Source: DATKMK01 sp035541895 (GTDB lineage: Bacteria > Desulfobacterota > Binatia > HRBIN30 > JACQVA1). From it: a stretch of 64,000 nucleotides of DNA. Below are positions 57,599 to 64,000 of the stretch, piece by piece. The first letter of the stretch is position 1; the number at the start of each line of letters is the position of its first letter. A program made the translations under genes and the position numbers. The DNA lies in the NCBI GenBank assembly GCA_035541895.1, contig DATKMK010000013.1:1-64000 (forward strand), read 5' to 3'. The notes beneath the pieces were generated by a model. It searched no databases, had not been told where the DNA came from, and saw only the letters and a list, made by a program, of their open reading frames with translations.

Positions 57599-59482
57599 AT
57601 GGGCAAACGCGCGCGGTTTTCGGTCTGGTATTTCATCGCAGCCTTCGGCTTGCTGCTGCTCCTGAACACGTACTTGATCCGCGAACAAGTCGGCGAGATC
57701 ACCTACGCGCAATTCAAGCAGCTCGTCGAGGCCGGCAAAGTCACCGACGTGGTGATCGGCCCCGACTATGTCACCGGCCGGTTCACCACCACCGACCTGA
57801 GCAAAGAATTGCCCGAGTCGCAGGTCCGACAACTCCAGCAGTTCGGTGGCACCGAGCGCTACTTCCGCGTGGTGCGCGTCGAGGATCCGAAGTTGATCGA
57901 GACCCTCGATCGCCTCAAGATTCCGTACAGCGGCCGCTTGTCCTCGACGTGGCTGACCAACGTGATGTCGTGGGTCGCCTCGGCGGTGTTCTTCGTCGCG
58001 CTGTGGGGCTTTCTGTTCCGCCGCTTGGGGACGCCGGGTGCGGGCGGCGGATTGATGGCGATCGGTCGCAGCAAGGCCAAAGTGTACGTCGAAAGTGAAA
58101 CCCGAGTGACCTTCGCGGACGTCGCCGGCATCGACGAAGCCAAGCAAGAGTTGCAGGAGGTCGTCGAGTTTCTCCGGTCGCCTGAAAAATTTCGCCGCCT
58201 TGGCGGTAAGATTCCCAAAGGGGTGCTGCTCGTCGGCGCGCCGGGCACCGGCAAGACGCTGCTCGCGCGCGCGGTCGCCGGCGAGGCCAAGGTCACGTTC
58301 TTCAGCATGAGCGGTTCGGAGTTCGTCGAGATGTTCGTCGGCGTCGGCGCCGCGCGCGTGCGCGACCTGTTCGAGCAGGCCAAGCAAAAGGCGCCGTGCA
58401 TCGTCTTCATCGACGAGCTGGATGCGCTCGGCAAGTCGCGCGCAATCAATCCGCTCGGCACTCACGACGAGCGCGAGCAGACCTTGAACCAGTTGCTCGT
58501 CGAAATGGACGGCTTCGACCCGAACATCGGCGTCATCATCATGGCCGCCACCAATCGCCCGGAAATTCTCGACCCGGCGTTGCTGCGCGCCGGTCGATTC
58601 GATCGACACGTCGCGCTCGATCGTCCCGACATCCGCGGCCGCGAAGCGATCCTGCGAGTGCACACCCGGTCGGTGAAGCTCGGGCCCGATGTGGATCTGG
58701 CGCTGGTCGCCGGTCGCACGCCCGGGTTCGTCGGCGCCGATCTCGCCAACATCGTCAACGAAGCCGCCTTGCTGGCAGCCCGCCGTGAACGCGCGTTCGT
58801 GTCGATGGCGGACTTCGACGACGCCATCGACCGCGTCATCGCCGGCCTCGAACGCAAAACGCGGGTCATGAACAAGCGCGAAAAGGAAATCGTCGCCTAT
58901 CACGAGTCCGGTCACGCCTTGGTGGCGACCGCGATTCCCGGCGTCGATCCGGTGCGTAAGATCTCGATCATCCCGCGCGGCATTGCCGCGCTCGGCTACA
59001 CGCAACAGCAGCCGACCGAGGACCGCTACCTGATGACCCGCTCGGAATTGGAGAGTCGCTTGTGCGTGCTGCTGGGCGGGCGGGTCGCGGAGGAAATTGT
59101 GTTCGGCGACATCTCGACCGGCGCCCAAGACGATCTGCAGAAGGCGACCGATATCGCCGTCAGCATGGTCACGCAATACGGTATGAGTCCGGTGCTCGGA
59201 TTGCGCGCATTCGACCGTGAGCGACGCTCGGCGTTTTTGGAGTCGCCGTTGATCTCGCGCAAGGACTACAGCGAAGACAAGGCGAGCGTGATTGACAACG
59301 AGGTGGAACGCATCCTCGAAGGCGCGCACGCACGCGTGCGTACAATTCTCACCGACTGGCGTGACTTGCTCGATCGCGTGGCGAAACAGTTGATGGTATC
59401 CGAAGCGATCGACGGCGATGAGCTGCGGCGCATGATCGAGGACCATGGTGCCCGCAGCGCGCCGGCGGCGGAATCGGCCTAA
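57599..59482 (+). CDS. ftsH: ATP-dependent zinc metalloprotease FtsH
   Basis: The 627-residue membrane protease has an N-terminal membrane helix ([20 protein letters not shown]), a periplasmic domain, a second helix near residue 120-140, then an AAA+ ATPase with Walker A GAPGTGKT at 213-220, [20 protein letters not shown], the SRH GRFDRHV, and the zinc peptidase motif H435-E-S-G-H439. It degrades unfolded membrane proteins and, in enterics, LpxC and sigma32. ATG 57599 matches the family start; ATG 57584 is a close alternative. The LapA/LapB-like protein at 37976-39277 may be a functional partner. Confidence 0.95.
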   Translation: MGKRARFSVWYFIAAFGLLLLLNTYLIREQVGEITYAQFKQLVEAGKVTDVVIGPDYVTGRFTTTDLSKELPESQVRQLQQFGGTERYFRVVRVEDPKLIETLDRLKIPYSGRLSSTWLTNVMSWVASAVFFVALWGFLFRRLGTPGAGGGLMAIGRSKAKVYVESETRVTFADVAGIDEAKQELQEVVEFLRSPEKFRRLGGKIPKGVLLVGAPGTGKTLLARAVAGEAKVTFFSMSGSEFVEMFVGVGAARVRDLFEQAKQKAPCIVFIDELDALGKSRAINPLGTHDEREQTLNQLLVEMDGFDPNIGVIIMAATNRPEILDPALLRAGRFDRHVALDRPDIRGREAILRVHTRSVKLGPDVDLALVAGRTPGFVGADLANIVNEAALLAARRERAFVSMADFDDAIDRVIAGLERKTRVMNKREKEIVAYHESGHALVATAIPGVDPVRKISIIPRGIAALGYTQQQPTEDRYLMTRSELESRLCVLLGGRVAEEIVFGDISTGAQDDLQKATDIAVSMVTQYGMSPVLGLRAFDRERRSAFLESPLISRKDYSEDKASVIDNEVERILEGAHARVRTILTDWRDLLDRVAKQLMVSEAIDGDELRRMIEDHGARSAPAAESA

Positions 59483-59528
59483 CCGCGCCAGATTTGCGGA
59501 CCTCGGCGAATCTCGTTAGCTCATCTCC

Positions 59529-62500
59529 GTGCGCCGCCGATTCCTGCTGGTTCTCTTGCTCATCACGATTTCCGCGGTGACCATCCGACTGGCGGCACCG
59601 CGCCTGGTGGATTGGATTCGCCGCCGGGCCGAAGATGCGCTGGCGACCGCCTTTCACACCACCGCCTCGATTGCGAACCTCGAGCTGTCGCTGGCGCCGT
59701 TGCGGCTTCGGATCGGCGGGGTGAACGTCGGCGGCGACGCGCCGGCACTCCGCATCGGCGCAGCCGATCTCCGCGTCGACGTGGTCGACAGCCTTCGCCG
59801 TGGATCGCTCGCGGGACAGTTGTCGGCACATGACGTGTTCCTCAACATCGACCGGCTTCCAAAGCCGTCGCCGGCGAAGGTGACGACGCGCGACCAGCAC
59901 GAGCAACCGCCGATCCTGCCAGTCGAAATAACCGCGACCGAGTTGACCGCGGTCGCGGTGCAGTTTTTCATCGATCACGAAGCCGTCACCGCCACCGCGC
60001 CGCGAGCCACCGGCCGGGTCGGCCTGAGTCGCGAACGTCCATACTTGACCTTCAGCGTGCTGAGCGGCGAGGCGGCGCTGCAACGCGCCGATCGGCGTCT
60101 CTCGGTCGCAACCGTCGATCTCGCCGCGGGTGTGCGCGCCGATCAGTTCTTCGTCGATCATTGGACGATTCAAGGCGATCGACTCTCGGTGAACGCGACC
60201 GGCGAGGCGCTGCCGCCGGCAGCGAAGCATCACATCGTTGCCGATCTGCCGTTCGAGGCGCTGGCGGTCATCTTCGAGCCGCTCGAGGAACTAACCGGCG
60301 CGTTGCATGTCGACGGCACATGTCACGGTGAATTGTTCGATCCGATCGCCGAGGCCGATGTTCGATTGAGCGGGACGAGCATCCTCGGCGAACCGGTCGG
60401 TGACGTGCACGGCACGCTGACGCGGCGCGGTCGCGACTTGGCGCTGTCGAATGTCGATGTTGCGGCGTGGGGCGGGTCCGCCGGCGCGAATCTCAGGATG
60501 ACGGTTGGCGGCGTGACGCCGGTGAAGGGGGAAGTCGAGTGGAAACAGATCGATGCGCCCTTGATCGGACACCTCGATCGTCCGGCGCATCGGTGGTCGG
60601 TGCTTTCGAGCGGCACCGGCGAGCTGACCGGTCAGCTCGAACCACTGGAGTTGAACATTCGAGCCGCGGGATCCATTGATCCGCGCGTCGCTGAATCCTC
60701 TGCACAGTCGGCGCGCTGGTCGGCCGAGCTGGACATCACCCAGCCGCAGCCTCACGTGAAGCCGACGCTGAGGTTGAACGGGACGATCGAGCAAGGCCCG
60801 AGCAATCGCGCGCGCGTCGCGTTGGCTTTGGATGGCGCGCAGCAGTTGAGCGGGCAGGTGGAGACCCAGCTCGGCGACGCGGCGAAACTCGCGCCGCTCA
60901 CTCCATCGCCGCTGCGCGACGGCCTGGCCGGCAGCGTTGGGTTTGTCGCGACGGTCAGCGGCCCGATGGCTCGACCGACCGTGGCAGGCAGCGCGACCGC
61001 GGATCGCTTGACGATCTTCGGCTCGACGATTCAGAGACTTCGCGGCGATGTCGAATGGACCGGCGCGGCACTGACGACGCGAGCGGTCGAGGTAACGACT
61101 GCCACCGGCTCGGCCGCGATCGATGGAACCGTCGCGCTCGTGGGCAGCGCGGACAACGATTGGCAGGTCACTGCACGCAACTTCGATCTGTCGACGCTGG
61201 CGGCGGCTGCGGAGTTCCTCAACTTCCCGGCGCTGTTTCAAGGCGGAACGCTCGACGGCGCGGCGAGCGGGCGCGGTCCGTGGGCTGCCCTGCGGCTTGA
61301 TGCCGATCTACATGCGCGCGGGTTCTGGCTGCTGGGCGAGCCCGTTCATGCGTTGCAGTTGCGTGCGCATGCGAAGGGTGGCCGGTGGGACGGCGAGCTG
61401 CAACTCGAACACAGCAAGAGCGATTCGCTGCGATTGGTGGCCGACGGGCAGGGGACGAGTGACGTGCACGCCACGCTGGAATCGAGTCCCTGGCAACTTG
61501 CGCATTTGCGCGGTGCGGGCTTTCGCGGATTGGACGGCACGGTGACACTCCGCGCCACCGTCAATGGCCCGCTTGATCGACTCAGCGGCTCGGCGCAGAT
61601 CGACGGCCAGGCACTGACGCTCGGTGGGCATGCCTGGGGTGCGGCCGCGATTGCCGCGCAAGGCACCGACGGACGTTGGACTGCCGACGCGACTCTGTTG
61701 GGTGAGTCGCTCAAGCTCCACGGGAGGTGGCAGCTCGGCAATGGCTATCCGTTCTCGCTCGCCGGGGAATTGGCGCGCACCGACATCGCGTCGTTGCTGT
61801 TCGTCAAGTCGTTGCTGCACATCGACGCGGGCGGATCATTCCACGTCAGCGGGCGATTGAGCGCACTGGGCGAGATCGCTGGCGACGTGCGCATCACTCC
61901 GCTCACGATTGTCCGCCAATCGGCCATGGTGGAAGCACGGGAACCGATCGTGCTGCGCGGTGAGCGCGGCCGCTTCACCGTCGTCAGCTGCACCATCGCG
62001 GGCACCGGTGGACGGATCGGCGTCGCTGGATCACTCTCGACCTCCGGCATCTTGGACGTGACAGTCGACAGCGGCGGCGATCTCGAATTGGCCGAACTGC
62101 TGGTTTCGTCGGTGCAGTCGGCGCGCGGCGCGTTCAACGTGACTGCGCGGATGCAGCGAAGCGAGGCCGGTCAGTGGAGTGTCGCAGGCGCCGCGCGCCT
62201 CGAAGACGGCGACCTGGATCTCGGGCTGCCCATTGCTTTCACCAAGACGGACGCGGCGTTGAGTCTCAGCGGCAGCCGAATCGTGATTGACAATCTTGCC
62301 GGCAAGGCCGGCGGCGGCACGTTTCGCGTCGGCGGCGCTGCGGATCTTAACGCCGGACCGGAGCTGTCGTGGAATCTGCACGAGGTGGGTACGCCGATCG
62401 CGGAGGGCCTCGAGGCGCGGATCTCCGGCTCCGGCACAGTCGCCGGCGATTGGGGCACTCCCATCATAACCGGGGACGTCGAAGTCTTGAGCGCACTTTA

Positions 62501-63398
62501 CGACCGCACTCTCGCGCTCGGTGACTTCGTTCCGTGGCTGCAAAGGTATCTCCTGCCCACTCCGACGCGCACGGAAGCGGCTGCACGCCCGATCGCACTC
62601 GACCTCCGCATCTACGCGCACGACGGCGTGTACATCGACAACAATGTTGCCAAGGTGGAGATGTGGCTGAATCTGCAAGCGACCGGGACGACCGCGAAGC
62701 CGGTGGTGACGGGCACCATCGGCTTCGTCAGCGGCGAAGTGATCTACCAAGACCGCACCTTCACGGTCACCGGCGGGTCGATCGACTTTCGCGACGCGCT
62801 CGCCATCAATCCCGTCCTGAACATCACCGCCGAGAGCAACGTGACGACCGTCGAGGCCGAATACACGGTGCGCGTGGTCGTCAGCGGCACGGCGGACAAT
62901 CCACGCGTGCAGTTCGGCGCCGACGATCCCAGCCTGTCGCAGAACGACGTGCTCAGTCTGGTCGCCTTCGGCAAGACGGCCGCGCAACTTCAGCGCGAGG
63001 GCAGCAAAGTGTCGCCCGGCACGGCGCTGACGCTGTTGCCGACCAGTCCGGTCGAGCAACAGGTGCGTCGCTTTGCGGGGTTGGATCGCTTTGAGATCGA
63101 CGCGACGCAGGCGCAGGACAGCGGGACGATCGAGCCGCGCATCACCGTAGGCAAGGACCTGACCGAGCAGATTCGCGCGCTCGCCTCCAGCAGCTTCGGC
63201 GTGAACGCACAGCGGACGGTGCAACTCGAGTATCGCTTCACCCCGCGCTTCTCGCTGCTCGGGAGTTGGGAGAGCGACAGCAGCTCCAACGCCGGCGCCT
63301 TCGGCGGCGGCATGAAGTTCCGTTACGAGTTCCGCCGCCTGCCGGTGTCGCTCCGTGCGCCGCGCGAGGCCCTGGTGGTGCCGCGCGATGCGCAGTAG
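59529..63398 (+). CDS. tamB: TamB-type translocation and assembly protein
   Basis: The 1289-residue protein starts with a membrane anchor (RRRFLLVLLLITISAVTIRL), runs as a long repetitive beta-helical region, and ends with the TamB/DUF490 domain including YQDRTFTVTGGSIDF and DDPSLSQNDVLSLVAFG. It spans the periplasm and moves lipids or proteins to the outer membrane together with TamA. The start is GTG 59529, 46 bases after ftsH. The next gene overlaps its end by 13 bases and encodes an outer-membrane POTRA protein, consistent with a tamB-tamA pair. Confidence 0.93.
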   Translation: MRRRFLLVLLLITISAVTIRLAAPRLVDWIRRRAEDALATAFHTTASIANLELSLAPLRLRIGGVNVGGDAPALRIGAADLRVDVVDSLRRGSLAGQLSAHDVFLNIDRLPKPSPAKVTTRDQHEQPPILPVEITATELTAVAVQFFIDHEAVTATAPRATGRVGLSRERPYLTFSVLSGEAALQRADRRLSVATVDLAAGVRADQFFVDHWTIQGDRLSVNATGEALPPAAKHHIVADLPFEALAVIFEPLEELTGALHVDGTCHGELFDPIAEADVRLSGTSILGEPVGDVHGTLTRRGRDLALSNVDVAAWGGSAGANLRMTVGGVTPVKGEVEWKQIDAPLIGHLDRPAHRWSVLSSGTGELTGQLEPLELNIRAAGSIDPRVAESSAQSARWSAELDITQPQPHVKPTLRLNGTIEQGPSNRARVALALDGAQQLSGQVETQLGDAAKLAPLTPSPLRDGLAGSVGFVATVSGPMARPTVAGSATADRLTIFGSTIQRLRGDVEWTGAALTTRAVEVTTATGSAAIDGTVALVGSADNDWQVTARNFDLSTLAAAAEFLNFPALFQGGTLDGAASGRGPWAALRLDADLHARGFWLLGEPVHALQLRAHAKGGRWDGELQLEHSKSDSLRLVADGQGTSDVHATLESSPWQLAHLRGAGFRGLDGTVTLRATVNGPLDRLSGSAQIDGQALTLGGHAWGAAAIAAQGTDGRWTADATLLGESLKLHGRWQLGNGYPFSLAGELARTDIASLLFVKSLLHIDAGGSFHVSGRLSALGEIAGDVRITPLTIVRQSAMVEAREPIVLRGERGRFTVVSCTIAGTGGRIGVAGSLSTSGILDVTVDSGGDLELAELLVSSVQSARGAFNVTARMQRSEAGQWSVAGAARLEDGDLDLGLPIAFTKTDAALSLSGSRIVIDNLAGKAGGGTFRVGGAADLNAGPELSWNLHEVGTPIAEGLEARISGSGTVAGDWGTPIITGDVEVLSALYDRTLALGDFVPWLQRYLLPTPTRTEAAARPIALDLRIYAHDGVYIDNNVAKVEMWLNLQATGTTAKPVVTGTIGFVSGEVIYQDRTFTVTGGSIDFRDALAINPVLNITAESNVTTVEAEYTVRVVVSGTADNPRVQFGADDPSLSQNDVLSLVAFGKTAAQLQREGSKVSPGTALTLLPTSPVEQQVRRFAGLDRFEIDATQAQDSGTIEPRITVGKDLTEQIRALASSSFGVNAQRTVQLEYRFTPRFSLLGSWESDSSSNAGAFGGGMKFRYEFRRLPVSLRAPREALVVPRDAQ

Positions 63399-64000
63399 CG
63401 TGCGCGCGGCGATCCTGCTGCTCGTGGCGGTTGTCCCGGCGCGCGGCGAGGTTGGGGGCGAATTCGTCGGGCGCACCGTCGCGGCGATCGAGTTCCACTG
63501 CCCGGTGAAGGTCGACAAAGCCGATCTCTATCGACTCGTACCGGTGCGGCCGGGCGACACGTTGGCTGCACGGGATGCCGATCGCATTCGCGAGCGTCTG
63601 ATGCAGCGAGGGATCTTCACCGCCGTGAACGTGACCGCGGTGGCGGAGGGCGAGCGGTCGGCTCGCCTGGTCGTCGAATTGGCGCGCAAGGCCGTCGTCG
63701 ATCGCGTGCGCTTCCACGGCAATCGCGCGTTGCGCGACAGCGCGCTCGAGCGCGTGGTGCGGCTGGCGCCGTCGGGAATCTATTCGGACGATGCGCGCCA
63801 ATTCGCGGAACACCGCATCCGCGAGCGCTATGCGGCGGAGGGGTTCAGCGAGGTCGCGGTGCAGACGGTGCTGAGCGAGCCGGCACCCGGCGAAGTGGAC
63901 GTGACGTTCGATATTCACGAAGGGCAACCGCTGCGCGTGGACGGAATCGAATTCGACGGCGACCTGCCGATCCCGCTCGCCGATCTGCAACGAGCGGCCG
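63386..64000 (+). CDS. tamA: Outer-membrane protein of the BamA/TamA (Omp85) type, C-terminus cut off by the window edge
   Basis: The visible 205 residues begin with a signal peptide (MRSSVRAAILLLVAVVPARG) and continue with repeated POTRA-like units: GRTVAAIEF, VPVRPGDTL...RIRERLMQRGIFTAVNV, VDRVRFHGNRALRDSALERV, IRERYAAEGFSEVAV, and GQPLRVDGIEFDGD. These are the periplasmic parts of Omp85 proteins; the beta-barrel lies beyond the window. Its ATG lies inside the last codons of tamB (13-base overlap), which favours TamA. BamA or another Omp85 protein cannot be excluded without the barrel. Confidence 0.87.

Noticed and set aside
57548..59446. A 632-residue minus-strand open frame opposite ftsH
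   Set aside because: Its composition is histidine/arginine-rich and it lacks any domain, whereas the plus strand gives a complete FtsH.

Overview
The window is GC-rich, densely coded DNA from a diderm bacterium. A TamA/TamB-type outer-membrane pair, a LapB-like protein, Tat and Sec signal peptides, a c-type cytochrome and a periplasmic amine dehydrogenase all point to an outer membrane. Several secreted proteins combine Pro/Thr-rich linkers, a Cys-plus-basic C-terminal tail and paired EF-hand modules. Together with many acyl-CoA enzymes and methylamine-type oxidation, this recalls uncultured Binatota or Desulfobacterota-like lineages. That placement is from memory of such proteins and is not proven here. 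I saw no tRNA, rRNA, CRISPR array, prophage or transposase.

Layout. 0-5.2 kb (minus strand): a partial CaiB-type CoA-transferase, acoABC-like acetoin dehydrogenase genes and a serine hydrolase. 5.5-7.4 kb: lytic transglycosylase and alpha/beta hydrolase. 7.4-12.2 kb: a mauBEDA-type tryptophan-tryptophylquinone amine dehydrogenase operon plus a monohaem cytochrome, with a divergent VKOR-DsbA disulfide-forming fusion. 12.2-13.8 kb: dnaA with an AT-rich, repeat-bearing upstream region. 14-18.6 kb: two large FG-GAP/VCBS surface proteins. 18.6-21.2 kb: HMG-CoA-synthase-like/DUF35 fusion and thiolase. 21.3-28.6 kb: a conserved unknown protein, histidine kinase, DUF5658-like protein, two CaiB enzymes, two unknown proteins and moaA. 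28.7-34.5 kb: three proteins with C-terminal dockerin-like EF-hand pairs (a propeller protein, an unknown beta protein and a subtilase) around a cohesin-like, tail-anchored protein. This is the most interesting region.

34.5-41.7 kb: fabF-like ketosynthase, two ArsA-type ATPases, then (minus strand) proA-nadD-rsfS-lapAB-like. 41.7-51.3 kb: a two-subunit acyl-CoA dehydrogenase pair, M16 peptidase pair, amidase, large acyl-CoA dehydrogenase, thioredoxin-like protein and a DUF72 remnant. 51.3-57.2 kb (minus strand): the stress module prkA-yeaH-spoVR followed by an archaeo-eukaryotic-type primase. 57.6-64 kb: ftsH, tamB and the start of a tamA/bamA-type gene.

How the genes may work together. The amine dehydrogenase needs many disulfides, which the neighbouring MauD, MauE and VKOR-DsbA proteins could supply. 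No mauG was found. The cohesin-like protein could hold dockerin-bearing partners at the cell surface. The LapA/LapB-like protein and FtsH could act together in envelope control. CaiB enzymes, acyl-CoA dehydrogenases, thiolase and the ketosynthase-like proteins suggest broad acyl-CoA catabolism.
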